The notes: generated by a model from the letters alone, not told the origin. A DNA stretch of 64,000 nucleotides from Patella vulgata (GCF_932274485.2 NC_065881.2:54694702-54758701), one strand, 5' to 3'; shown: positions 11,201 through 22,007, numbered from the stretch's first letter. Made by a program: numbers and translations.

Positions 11201-13475
11201 GGTGCCCTTTAAATTATATATTTTGTACAATGTTGGTGTCATTTTAGTTACATGTGAGAGAGAGAGAAATGGGGTTTAACGTCCACTCGACACAAACTAG
11301 GTCATCTCGGGACTAACATATGGGTTAATTTTATTTCCATAATTCGCTTGCGCGTAGGGGTCTTTAGCAGTGGGAGGAAACCGGAGGACCCGGAGAAAAC
11401 CCACGAGGTTGGACAGGCGCCCCCTACTCCTTGCCACGTACAACCGGGGATTCGAAACCACGCCAGTCGACTCAATGACAGACTGTATGATACAGCGCGC
11501 GCACGCTAACCATTCAGCCATCCAACCCCCCTCAGTTACATGTAATTAAAGGACAATATTGGTGTCAGTCATTATCACATAATGATAGAACTGGTTAAAC
11601 ACGTTCCAAATATAATTTTAACACACAAATCATTGCTGTGATAGATGTGTAACAAAGATTTGAAAAAACGGGAAGTGACGCAAAAAATGGAAAACAAGAA
11701 TTGACTGTCACTAGATAAAACAAAAAAAATAGAAAACGTCTGTGCATTACCATGTGATTATTAGGTATAGAATGAATAGAAACAAAGGAATGTACGGGCC
11801 TTTTCAATTTTTCTCATTTTCTCTTATCTCGTGACAGTCAATTATTTTTTTGAATTGTCAGATATCCTCTCACAGTCTCATACAACAACTTTTCATCTTC
11901 AATGGAATTATCAGTGCGTTGAAATTCGATCGTGTATTTGTTATTGCTCATAATTCCTTTAGTCGGTTATATATATGGATAACTCATGTTTTCCATTTTT
12001 TGCGTCACTTCCTATTTCTTCAAATCTTTGTTACGTATTTACCGTAGCAATGATCTGTGTGTTAAAATTATATTTGGAATGAGTTTAACCAGTTCTATCA
12101 CATATGTGATAAGGAGCCACGGTGGCTAAGTTTGTTTGAGTTGGTCTATCACCAAGATATTTGAAATTGCAGATTTTATATACTTACAGTCTCTGTTAGT
12201 TGTGTTAGTTCGAGTTTGTGTTTTTTGTTGAAAGCAATATAAAATAATGAGAAATATCACAACAGCCATTCCAACAACTATCATTATCAGTATGGTATTC
12301 TGATTCATAACTTCTTCTTCTTCTGTTAATAAAGTAAAAGAAAGACCTATTATACATTTAAATACATATCAAGCTAGATCAGTATAACCACACAATTATG
12401 TTCAATCCTGTATTCTTGAATAAGATACTTCTTTCCTGTATTCCATGTATTAGTAGAACAATTCATAGTAAATTTAATCTAACATGATTTTGAGTTGACA
12501 GAAATACAATCGACTGACATGGAATTGAGTCCAATAACAGTTTTGTCAGTCATGATAACAGCCCTGTCTGGGAATATAATCATGGTTGTGAATATAAATA
12601 TGATGTGATCAAACATAGGTTTATGTTTTAAATATGTGAAAGGTTGATATTTTATCATATCCAGTTGACCATATGCCTTGTCATAAGCTATTCTCTTCTC
12701 ATATCAAATGTAATTCAACGTGGTCGTGCATCATGTTGCTCTTTGCAGAAAAAAAAAAACGCCCAGCGAGTTAATATAACAATTATTTTATGTACCACAG
12801 ATGGCTAAAATATGATATATTTAAGCATGATCTCAATTCATAAACCAAATCCCAGTTAAATAAACTAGCAAGTACAATAAACAATGGTTAGGCAACACCA
12901 ACTATTAAACCCGCTCCTGCCAAACTAAAAATATGCCAACTTTGATAGAAGAAAGAATGAAAACCATAAAACTTGAAACTGCTAAATTCATTTTAAGTTT
13001 CAATAAATTTTCTCAAAAATAAAAATTGTATAAACCTGTCTTCCTCCTGACTGCATCCTTCTGAGGTTCACACGCTGCTGGTTTGGCTAATGGTAGCACC
13101 GGCCCTAGGTGCAAGTCAACAACATTCAGTGGTGTAGGATGAGGACCTGGCAGGGAACAGAGTCTAGCCATTCGACTGAGATCATAAAAAAGAGGTCATG
13201 TATACGCGTATTCAACATTTTTAAGATTGCAAGAATATGTCTTACCACAGAGAGCATTTTTAAAAATACAACTTCCATCAGCACATAATCGCTTAGTTTC
13301 CAAATCACATGGTTCGGTAATTTCCTCATCTTTATCTGTGGAAGTGGTTTGAAAGCTGACATCGATAGGATTAAAACTCATTGTTGTTGTCAATAAGCTA
13401 GTGATAGGATTTCTTTCTTTCTCCGTCTTCTGTAGTTGGACAAAACTTAAATTACATTTCTTGTTTTCTGGCAGT
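8249..13475 (-). CDS. Single-pass membrane protein with half an LDLa module and two PPxY motifs (5' end missing)
   Basis: Four exons join in frame on the minus strand: 13475-13246, 12322-12188, 10593-10475 and 8467-8249, giving 233 residues and a TAG at 8251-8249. Exon 1 seen here is Ser/Thr- and Lys-rich and ends with CDLETKRLCADGSCIFKNAL then C, the first half of an LDL-receptor class A repeat. Exon 2 starts with acidic EEEEV and then a ~22-residue hydrophobic helix (ILIMIVVGMAVVIFLIILYC), followed by a basic stop-transfer QKTQTR. Exon 3 has NPPPPYDEV and exon 4 has TPPPNYEAAL, both PPxY motifs that bind WW domains of NEDD4-type ubiquitin ligases, and then a Ser/Arg-rich tail. LDLRAD3, LDLRAD4 and PMEPA1 share this plan (LDLa, one helix, cytosolic PPxY) and act as NEDD4 adaptors. 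Similar function here is inference. The first acceptor is phase 2, so a signal-peptide exon should lie upstream; it was not found. The last intron uses a GC donor. Confidence 0.7.
9026..10330 (-). mobile_element. Family K tandem-core element
   Basis: About seven units of ~140-150 bp marked by 'aagcagaaaatgctcat' (near 9308, 9455, 9591, 9745, 9876, 10002 and 10151). The head, at 10255-10330 on the minus strand, reads 'ggtcccccgcctttc', then 'ctattaaaatggg' and a run ending 'ctgtccgtcac', as at 54930 and 55318. It lies in the last intron of the membrane protein gene, in the same orientation. No frame is conserved between units. Confidence 0.8.
10708..10955 (-). mobile_element. SINE2, near full length
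   Basis: On the minus strand: the tRNA-like head 'ggagccatggtggctcggcg' with 'ggtaagac', the B-box-like 'tgtttgatccctgc', then 'ttggccgagaaagttcatc', and the end '..gttgaacccccccatttcat' at 10708. The match to 5231-5396 at the 5' side and to 15498-15652 at the 3' side shows that these are one family. Confidence 0.8.
11256..11533 (-). mobile_element. SINE1 with 10-bp target duplication
   Basis: Full copy on the minus strand: the head at 11533 with 'ggatggctgaatggttagcg', a B-box-like 'gtttcgaatcccc', the central 'ggtttcctcccactgc' and a (CT)n tail. AGTTACATGT flanks it at 11246-11255 and 11534-11543. It lies in the intron between exons 12188 and 10593 of the membrane protein gene, in the same orientation. 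Confidence 0.9.
13036..13175 (-). other. Exon-like GC-rich segment, wrong phase
   Basis: On the minus strand 'gatctcag' precedes and 'CAG|gtttat' follows 140 bases with one open frame of 46 codons, reading MARLCSLPGPHPTPLN onward to QKDAVRRKT. It needs phase 2 upstream, but the LDLa exon ends in phase 1. In phase 1 it reads VEWLDSVPCQVLILHH and stops. Its GC content is well above its surroundings. It may be a poison or alternative last exon, or a fragment of a mobile element. Confidence 0.3.
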
Positions 13476-13484
13476 CTAAAATAG

Positions 13485-13770
13485 AGAGAGAGAGAGAGAG
13501 AAATGGGGTTTAACGTCCACTCAACACAAACTAGGTCATTTCGGGACTAACACATGGTTCAATTTTATTTCAATAATTCGCTTGCGCGTAGGGGTCTTTA
13601 GCAGTGGGGGAAACCGGAGGACCTGGAGAAAACCCACAAGGTTGGACAGGCGACCCTACTCCTTGTCACGTACAACCGGATATTCGAAACCACGCCAGTT
13701 GACTCAATGACTGGCCTTATGATACAGCACGCATGTGCTAACCATACGGCCATACACCCCCCCCCCCCCT
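13485..13770 (-). mobile_element. SINE1 inserted at a 3' splice site
   Basis: Full copy on the minus strand, ending in (CT)n at 13485-13500. The 10-bp target duplication TCTAAAATAG lies at 13475-13484 and 13771-13780. On the minus strand this is CTATTTTAGA, which includes the AG acceptor of the LDLa exon. The SINE tail therefore now supplies the pyrimidine tract of the working acceptor. Confidence 0.92.
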
Positions 13771-13938
13771 TCTAAAATAGAAATCATGCTTTCAGGTCAA
13801 GGATATTTCAACTGCATGCTGTTATCCTTTCCCTTAGACTAAACTCCAGGTAGGCCTATGTATATTATATTGCAATAATTCTATGAGGTTTTTTTTCTAC
13901 TCAAGCCCCCAGTCTTTAGATTATATTGCAATAATTCT

Positions 13939-14565
13939 CAGGCGCGGATCCAGGATTTTTTGCAGGGGGGGGTCTAGGTTGGATAATTGCTTAAGGCGCT
14001 AAACGTTGTAACGGGGGATCTGGGGGCTCTCCCCCAGAAAAATATGGTAAATTAGATTCAATTTGGTGCATTCTGACGTATTTCCGGAAGGTAAATTCCC
14101 AAATTACAGGTCTAAAAATCGACAATAAAATCGCATAAAATGTCCTTAAAATGTTGATGGGGAATGCTCCCTTCACAGTTGAGGATTGATGATGAATTTA
14201 GTTTATTGTTAATCTCTAATTACCCGATTTTAAACACATGTGGTGTTACGTCTCACGCAGCAATTGTTTTAAATGCACGTATAAAAAAGTCTTACGAATG
14301 ACGACCTGTCGGAAGTATCAATTGGTCCCGACGGCAATTTATTCTGTCGACGTTTCTGGCTAATTGCCAGAGCTGTATGTGACTATTTGGTTTTGCCCAC
14401 AAGGGAATGAAAGTCATGACTCAACTCAATGTATTCAAACTCGCAATTTTTGTGTCAGATTCAGGCTTTTAGATATAAGTTTCTCGGACCCTTCAAATTT
14501 TCAAGCCTGATCAGCAGGGGGTGGGGGGGGGGCGGACCCCCTGGACCCCCCATCTGGATCCTTTA
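13939..14565 (+). mobile_element. MITE-like element with G-rich terminal inverted repeats
   Basis: The ends 'ggcgcggatccagg..gcaggggggggtc' and 'ggcggaccccctgg..ccatctggatcc' are complementary in outline (GGATCCAG against CTGGATCC, flanked by G or C runs). The 600 bp between have no useful reading frame. I take it as a non-autonomous DNA element of unknown superfamily. Confidence 0.6.
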
Positions 14566-15490
14566 ATACTGTTTAGTTCCGCTCATTGTCATGTATAATA
14601 AAAGACATGTTCTGGCCAGCCTGGGACAGTGAGAATAAAACAGAAGTGAAATTAGAGCCTAATTGTCATTTAGTCAATTCACAGATTGAATTTGATAATA
14701 TAACTTATAATGTAATAATGGAAACAATTTCACTAACCCATTATCATATCAAAAGTATCCATATATATGTAAATTAAATATAGGCACTATTATTAATAAA
14801 ATCACAGCACAAAATTGTTCGTTACCCACACTGTGCCGTAGGCCTACGTAGCATATATGGAGAGATGACAAGAAAGAAAGCGGATATGATGGTGGGATTG
14901 TCAACGTAATGCTATTTACTGTATGTAAATTTATCTACAACTGTACAAAGTGTTTGTCCGTGTGCAATATACGACAGATAACCCCACGCACCAATGTCAT
15001 ATGAAGTGTAAGGTCAATACATGTTGACAACCGACAGTAGATACGTACATGAAATTGTAAACTAATCTAACTGTACTGATTATTGACGCAATATTATACA
15101 AAACCGGTATTATTGGTTGACCAGTCAATCAGTGGTAGCCAAATTTCTTCCCATAAATAGCCTTAATGACCTTCACCTTTTTGAACAAAGTTATTAAAAA
15201 TTAATGGCGTCGTCTTCTTTTTGGCGGTAAAATTAGAATTCTCCAGGAGATATTTATATTTAATCCACTGGTTGCAATTTTATATCATTTGTTTTGATAC
15301 ACATTGGATTGAGAAAGGGAGTTGTATTTGTACAAGTAGAAGTGAAGAAGCCTGCTACATATATAGGCCTATTATTGATAAAATTCTTTATAGGGCCTAT
15401 TCGAAGTCTCCATTAAACATCTGACGTTAGTACTGATAGCCTATCGCATTAGCAGGCGTTCTTTTACATAAACTGTTCCAGTCCCGTATT
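14566..15490. other. No recognised gene or repeat
   Basis: AT-rich DNA. Open frames of 60-70 codons occur but lack splice context or protein-like composition. Nothing was assigned. Confidence 0.3.
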
Positions 15491-15497
15491 TATGAAA

Positions 15498-15652
15498 GTG
15501 AGCCGCGATGGCTCAGTGGATCCTAACTGGCGTAAGGCGCTGGATCCTTAACCAGGAGTTCCGGGGTTTAATACTTTTGCCCGTCTTCATTAGCCCATTA
15601 TAGGAGCAGAACAGCAGCCTAGCTAGGACGTTAAACCCCATTTCATTTCATT
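15498..15652 (+). mobile_element. SINE2
   Basis: The head 'gtgagccgcgatggctcagt' and 'aggagttccggggtttaat' are A-box- and B-box-like. The end is 'aggacgttaaaccccatttc', 'atttcat'. The middle ('cttcattagcccattatagg', 'agcagaacagcagc') is the reverse of the matching part of 10708-10955. Confidence 0.75.
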
Positions 15653-16325
15653 TAATACTTTTGTTGGCCAAGAAACTTCCCCAGTTGTTCCAGCGTGCGT
15701 TCTCCTTGTCGGTGTTAAGAAACGGGGTAAAGTCGTTCGGGTGGGATCAAAAATTGAGGTTACGGGTATTCTACATTAAATTGGCATGCATTCCTAGCGC
15801 AGTGCATGGTGTAGGCCTATCCCCGTCTTTATAATCCCGGTTGGAGCAGAAATCCTTTCACCCATTCATTAGGTCTATATTGAGGCCCGATCGATTGCAC
15901 CATTTACAAGAAAATAATAATTAAAAACATGTTGATGTTTACCTCCATGGACCCATATCGCACACTTTCCACAGTGTATTTTTACTCTGTGGACTTTCTT
16001 TTATAGTTCAAGCCCCATAGGCCTATTTATGAAATAAAATTTCTCCCTATGGTGTGTATGTGGGGGTTGGGGGCCTCTGCGTGAGTTCGGGGTTCGATCC
16101 GTTGTTGGCCGGGAAAGTTCCCCAGGTTGTTCCACTGTGCACTGACAAGAAACATGGTCTAGTCGTTCGCATGGGAAGAAAAGCCTTGAGCATGGACGTA
16201 AAAGAAACCCCGTCAGTTGGAATTCAGTTGCTGTCCGGGCAAAAATTCCCCCGCACAGTGCATGGCGTATCCCCGTCTTTATAATCCTGGTTGGGGCAGA
16301 AATTTATGTCACTCATTCATTATTG
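15653..16325 (+). repeat. Two related repeat units
   Basis: 15655-15865 and 16075-16310 share 'ttggccaagaaacttcccca' or 'ttggccgggaaagttcccca', 'gttgttcca', 'agtcgttcg', 'agtgcatggcgtat' or 'agtgcatggtgtagg', and 'cccgtctttataatcc'. They start like the SINE2 body ('ttggccg.gaaagttc') but then diverge, so they are either a SINE2 subfamily or another tRNA-derived family. Confidence 0.55.
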
Positions 16326-16490
16326 CTCCATTATTACGTTTTTACGAAAATAATTATTAAAATCATTCTTTTTAGAACCATCTCACACAGGGGAGCACAA
16401 ACATATTTTCCGGGGTGGAGGGGGGGGGGGTAATCTAAAAATCGGCCACTCTGCATTAGAAAATCAATTATTACAGCCATGCAGTTAGTA

Positions 16491-16493
<3 letters not shown>

Positions 16494-16526
<33 letters not shown>

Positions 16527-16700
16527 AACGTCCACTCTACACAAACTAGGTCATTTTGGGACTAACACTTAGTTCAATTTAATTCGCATGTGCGTAGGGG
16601 TCTTTAACAACCGGGGAATCGAAACCTCGCCAGTTTACTCAATGACAGACCTTATTATACAACGCCCACGCGCTAACCCCCCCCCCCCCCCAGTGAGTAT
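16494..16700 (-). mobile_element. SINE1, internally deleted
   Basis: The (CT)n tail is at 16494-16522 on the minus strand, followed by the 'cacaaactaggtcattttgg' segment and the B-box-like 'gaatcgaaacctcgcc' region. The central domain 'ggtttcctcccactgc' is missing. Confidence 0.75.
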
Positions 16701-17772
16701 AGCATTATGTAATATTTAAATGACTCAGTTGAATATTGATTTGTAGGCCTTATTTAATTGGTTTCATTGAATGTTTAAGATACTCCGGCAAACCGGTTCA
16801 ATTTTCTGGACTTAAGCGCCCCCCACCCCCCTGTTCTGCGCCTCTGATTTCACATTCATGTTAGCTTAACTATATTGTTTTCTAAGCTTGTATTATTTTG
16901 TTATAGGCTACTTCTTTTGTTTTGCTGTGATCGGATCTTTTCTGTCATATTCTTTATTTTTTATAATAGTAATAAATTCTTGTTTCGTATGGAACCGAAT
17001 CGTTGTCATATTGAAATATTGAAATTCGACATCCCAAAAAGCAGAATGATTTTAAATGTTTTAAATTTTTATCCACTAGAAATTTCAGTGGAAGAAATTG
17101 TTGACTAGAAGGTAAAAAGGGTTTTTTCTCCCCAAAATATATTATATTATTAATTTTTTTTTTTTTTTTTTTTTTTGGTGTGTTGACTTGACCCGTCTTC
17201 CCGAAAAATCTGCTCGTACGCCTATATGGACACATTCCAATATTTCGGTAAATAATGTACTAGAATGCCAAAACCAACATCATTTTGTATGATAGGCTAC
17301 ACCACTTCGTTTCTTCGTTATGGTTCTGGCTTGGGTGGGAAAAAGAGTATGCAAGAATTATAAATAGGCTCCGATATAATCGAAGCTAAAAACAAACACA
17401 TCCGATAGGCCATAATAATGATTATTGTCTGATGACCAGATAGGCTAAACGTTTTTTAGCAAGTCTTCGTGGCTAGGCTTAAACCGGTACAATCCAGCCA
17501 CATGGTTTTAGACTATCATCAATATCATGAGTGTTCAACAAACATCTTCGCCAGGGAAAATGGTATATAATAGGGAAAAAAACCCATTATAAGTATATAA
17601 TAATAAAACAGTGGAACCAGGAGGCATAGATATCCAACAAAAAACAAAAACAAAACAAAACAACAATTCTGTGGATATCCCAAGATATCTCATTCCTGAA
17701 GCATCAATTGCTGGTTTTACAATGTAAGATGATAATATTAATATAAGTACCGAGTTAAGCGAGATCGGGAAG

Positions 17773-17857
17773 ATATCGAGGGTTTAGAACATAATTGTGA
17801 TAAGTCACAATGCTTGATATATTGACTTATCACAATTATGTTCTAAACCCTCGATAT
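17773..17857. repeat. Perfect 35-bp inverted repeat with a 15-base loop
   Basis: The left arm, 17773-17807, begins ATATCGAGGGTTTAGAAC, and the right arm, 17823-17857, is its exact reverse complement, ending GTTCTAAACCCTCGATAT. No mismatch was seen. Such a stem would extrude or fold if transcribed. It could be a tiny MITE or a recent replication-slippage palindrome. Confidence 0.9.
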
Positions 17858-17995
17858 TATAATTGGAATTCAGCGACTCAACCGCGAGGCTTTGGAGTTA
17901 TCTTCCTTAAATACAGAGGTCGCCCTTTTCCATTTTTAGCCTTCAACTATCAAGTTTAAAAGACAAATCAGCGGTGGTCAGTGATTGAATGACAT

Positions 17996-18202
17996 TTGGA
18001 AAGAAAAGACGATAATTGCCGTATACTAGAAGTGATGGGTTGCAATTCTAGTTCTCAGTCGCTAAAGGGAAAGGTATTCGAGCATGAACAAAATTATGCA
18101 CAACATAAAATTGATTCACTCATAAAGACGAGCTATAGTCTAGATAGTCATTATATAATCAAGGTAGGCCCAAAAAACTATAATAATCAAGAGGTGAGGT
18201 AG
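17996..18202 (+). CDS. Short ORF with an N-myristoylation-like start, unproven
   Basis: An ATG at 18035 in a good context (G at -3 and +4) starts MGCNSSSQSLKGK, the MGxxxS pattern of N-myristoyl transferase targets with an adjacent Cys for palmitoylation. The frame stays open to 18202, but 'AAG|gtattc' at 18073 could be a phase-0 donor, making this a first exon. An upstream in-frame ATG is at 17996. No downstream exon was identified. Confidence 0.25.
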   Translation: MERKDDNCRILEVMGCNSSSQSLKGKVFEHEQNYAQHKIDSLIKTSYSLDSHYIIKVGPKNYNNQEVR

Positions 18203-18831
18203 GCCTAGCTACCGGTAGAAAAAAAAAGTCTGAAATGTTTGAAGTCAATTAATTTCAATGATGTAGTTGTAGGCATAGATAGACAATACCGTAGGCTAAA
18301 TTGCCTATTTCGCTGCTTCATTTTTATGCGCTACTGTGTACATAATTAATTATAACCATGACAGCTATGTCGGCTAGAATAGGCCTATATGATTATAACT
18401 CTAACGTAACGTAACTATCCATCCAGTTGAGTTTAGTACTATTACTTAGTAAATAATATATTTCCATTTGCCCGTTCACATTTTCTTGTGGACACAAGTT
18501 TTTTTTATTCCGATTGTGACGCTATTCCGGTAATATTAACGGCTCATGAGAACATTATTAATGAAAGGGAGATAAATCCACTTAATTATGTAAACATTCC
18601 CTGAAAACTGTAAGGCAAGTTCATTTAATATGTTAATGTACATTTTCAAAAGTTGGATTAGGCCTAGTAACCAAATATATTTCTTCAGTTCAGACTACTC
18701 AAAGTTGATAAAGTATAAAGTTAGTATTGGATTTTTCAATAACCTCAAATACCTGTCTGTTGCCAGATGTGCACAATCAATTAAAAAATGCACTTCGTCC
18801 TCAACTTGAACTTTCCCTTTCACTTCAGACA

Positions 18832-19858
18832 TTTTTATACGCCCACATTTTCATGTGGACGACTGGAAGTATATTTTCGTCGCCCCTGCCCGTCCGTCCG
18901 TACGTCCGTCCGTCCACAATTGTTTGTGGTCACTCTACCGGTCACAATTCTTGATGAAATTTGAAATATAGGTTTATCTCCAAAAGATCTCGGCTGCTTT
19001 AGATATTGGCATGTATCGGATCGAAATTTCATGGATTATGGCCCCTCACTGTTTGTACGAAAAATCACGTTTTTGTGGACCCAATAGAGGTCACAATTTT
19101 TATCCGATTTTGTTGAAACTTGGAATGTAAGTTTGTAACCCAAAGATCTCGGTTCCTTTCGATATTCGCGCATATCGGACGGTAACTTCCTGAATTATGG
19201 CCCCTGATTGTACGAAAAATCACGTTTTTAGCTTGTGAACCCTATAAAGGTCATAATTTTTATCCGATTTAAAAAAACGTATTATTATATATATCAAGGT
19301 TGTGGACCCTATAGAGGTCACAATTTTTATCCGATTTTGTTGAAACTTGAAATGTAAGTTTATAACCCAAAGATCTCGGTTCCTTTCGATATTCGCGCAT
19401 ATCGGACCGTAACTTCCTGAATTATGACCCCCTGATTGTACGAAAAATCACGTTTTTAGCTTGTGGACCCTATAGAGGTCATAATTTTTATCCGATTTAA
19501 AAAAAAAACGTATCATTATATCACCGTTACACCCTAAGGACGGCTGAGTTCGAATTTCGTGAAAATCGGCCCAAAACTGACAGACAAAATGGCCGCCCTT
19601 CGTTCTCAAATAGCGTAAAAATATGGTATATCAAGGTTGTGGACTCTATGGAGGTCACAATTTTAATCCGATTTTGTTGAAACTTGAAATGTAAGTTTGT
19701 AACTCAAAGATCTTGGTTCCTTTCGATATTCGCGCATATCGGACGGTAATTTCCTGAATTATGGCCCTTGATTGTAGGAAAAATCACTTTCTTTTTAGCT
19801 TGTTCTCTATCCATCTCTCGAAAATGTGGGCGTATCCTGCCTGGCAGCCGCTGGTTCA
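18832..19858 (+). mobile_element. Family B tandem-core element, complete
   Basis: The head 'tttttatacgcccacatttt' is followed by 'catgtggacg' and a run of 'cgtccgtccg'. Several ~150-bp units follow ('gtcacaatttttatccgatt', 'aaagatctcggttcctttcg', 'gaaaaatcacgtttttagct'), interrupted by a second unit type ('ccctaaggacggctgagttc'), and the tail is 'ttgttctctatccatctctc' with 'aaaatgtgggcgtatcctgc'. The head is that of family A; the core is not. Confidence 0.85.
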
Positions 19859-19902
19859 CAGAGGCGTGATACACAATTTAATCCTGATATACCTACCAGT
19901 TT

Positions 19903-20310
19903 CTATTTTGAGCCTATGTGAAGATATTTTGAGCTTGTTGATATCCCTTCGAAATTCATATTTTTAAAATCAAGGATTGATAATTTTATGACATATTTGA
20001 CCAGCAACTTTTTCAAATAGGTCTTAAAATGTAGAAAATAAATTAACATGGTGTTTATTAAGGGCAAATTCAAGAGTGAACATAGTTCAGTGACAGTGCT
20101 AAACCATGACTGTCCAACTTTGGAAAGTTCTTTGCCATTTGCGAGAGCATGAGCTAATAAAGAATCTGGAGATGAGCTCTCAAGGTGATGCCAAAAACAC
20201 AGGAGGAGAGACTTAACAATTTCCATATACATTGCCATTTGCGATCTACCTAATTCGGTCAGAACTTCAAAATTTAAACTCTTTTTGTGTACCCTTAAAG
20301 AAATTTACAA
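19903..20310 (-). mobile_element. LINE fragment, C-terminal end of ORF2
   Basis: On the minus strand the frame reads VHKKSLNFEVLTELGRSQM, then FWHHLESSSPDSLLAHAL and GQSWFSTVTELCSLLNLP. This matches the pattern of the region after the reverse transcriptase in many invertebrate non-LTR retrotransposons (GVxKxxxNxxxxGELGRxPL, a YWxxL stretch, and WxxxxxxLLxxxxxP). This is from memory of the family and was not tested by a search. The reverse transcriptase itself is absent, so the copy is 5'-truncated. Confidence 0.55.
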
Positions 20311-20319
20311 AATTTAACA

Positions 20320-21190
20320 TGTAGTTTATCAGGTTCTATATATATATCTTTTTTAAAGAGAAACCTTTCTTGAACTAAGTATTATATGCAAACTTGTTTT
20401 AATCTGAGGATTTAAAGACAATAGCCTACATCTTTACACAATTTAAAATATGCTTTTAAGCCTTTTTGATATAGGACCTACCGGTAAGCTATACTTGGTT
20501 AGTGAAAAGGAACCCGATGCAGAAAATATTACACCAAGTTATAATCGGTAAGATGAAACTAGTCTGATGCCACCTTACTGATATAGGCGTTATCTCCCTT
20601 TTGAGTTATCCTCGTCGTGTCTAGTTTTAGTCTTTTCTATTGGCTAATGATTAATAGAAGAGCCAATCATAGAGAAGGTGACATAAATTGGCCTTCCCAA
20701 ATTCTGGTAATTTGTTTACTGCTTGAGGTCAAGACACTGCGTAATTTCAAGGATAAGAAGGTATTTTTTGGTTTCCTGATCTAACACATAGTTTAGCGCT
20801 TATACATGATGTATGTCCACAAGAACCGTGGCATCGAGAGAATCGTGGCAATTATCACGTGAACGTAAACACAACATAACATATACGTTAGAAATATTGT
20901 ACTTGTTTGCCGATCCCAGGTGGCCCTAGTCAAATATTAATTAATAATATTATTTCATTTGATATTTGTTGTTCTTTCAGACTACTACTTCTTCTCGCTA
21001 GACATTTATCAATGTACATTTATTTACCCATATGACCTTTAATCACCTTGTTGCCGTTGGTGTAATTTATTATCACCAGAAGACGTTTTTATACTCAACG
21101 ATAGTATAACTCCCACGCTGTATTATTTTCACCCCGTCCGGAGTCCACAAAACTCACTCTACTATCGCATAGGTGTGGAAGTTATGTTAT
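20320..21190. other. No recognised gene or repeat
   Basis: AT-rich sequence with no open frame of note. A divergent promoter for the gene at 8249-13475 could lie here or nearby, but no first exon could be placed. Confidence 0.25.
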
Positions 21191-21196
21191 GGACCT

Positions 21197-21356
21197 GAGC
21201 CCTGTTTCTCGAAATCTTAACTAAAGATAAAATCCAATTTTTTAGTAGATACTTCAATTTTGATTGGCTAAGCATTAAAATCAATCTAATATTATCCAAT
21301 CAAATTATTAAAATTTGGATTTTATCTTCGTTAAAATTTCGTGAAACAGGCCCCTG
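21197..21356. mobile_element. MITE, 160 bp, long terminal inverted repeats
   Basis: The left end 'gagccctgtttctcgaaatc' followed by 'ttaactaaagataaaatcc' pairs with the right end, which ends '..ggattttatcttcg', 'ttaaaatttcgtgaaacagg', 'cccctg'. The arms cover about 50 bases each, with some mismatches. There is no coding content. Confidence 0.8.
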
Positions 21357-21560
21357 ATCACTTTGAACAATCTTGTCAAGATTTTAGCTTTAAAGGCTAA
21401 ATTTATCATCCAATTAAATTTATACAAGTGTTTATGATGGTCATAAACCGAAGAAGCCTATTGATTTTAAGCATTTCCGATCTGGAATGAAAACGTTAAA
21501 AGAGCTAAATCGCTAATATTTAGGACCTAGAAATTTACACAAATGGGTTGCAAGACATAT

Positions 21561-22007
21561 AATAGGGACCTTTCGCATCGGTACGAAAACGAACACCAAA
21601 ACGAACATATGTTCGTTTACGTTTTCGTATCCTCTAACACGCGGTTTTGCAATCCGATGTACGATAATAACTAGATGGCGTTAATTTCCACACCATGAAC
21701 TTCTCAGTCAAGGCAAAGTTTTCAATCGATTTTTCAGCAGATGTACAACAAATCAAGCAGAATATTCCTTGTATGCACATTCTACATGTACGAACGCTAC
21801 ACAATCAACAATATACACAAAGGCTTGAAAAATGGTGAAAAATTCAATATATGAGACAAGAAACATATTCGTTTGCATACCTACGTAAATCCAGCTCAAT
21901 ACGCGTAACGTTTTTCACTGGCCGAACACTCATTACGGATTGACGTCACAAGTACACACTAATCGATGACATTTTTCGTTTTCGTACTGGTGCGAAAGGT
22001 CCCTATT
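21561..22007. mobile_element. MITE, 447 bp
   Basis: The terminal inverted repeats of about 33 bases begin AATAGGGACCTTTCGCA on each strand and continue to 'tacgaaaacgaa' with about three mismatches. A target duplication is not clear. Near the left end is the palindrome GAACATATGTTC. There is no coding content. Confidence 0.85.

Noticed and set aside
19903-20310. Host gene exon (minus strand, LESSSPDSLLAHAL region)
   Set aside because: The ELGR / W..L / GQSWF pattern fits the C-terminal region of a non-LTR retrotransposon better than any host protein I know.
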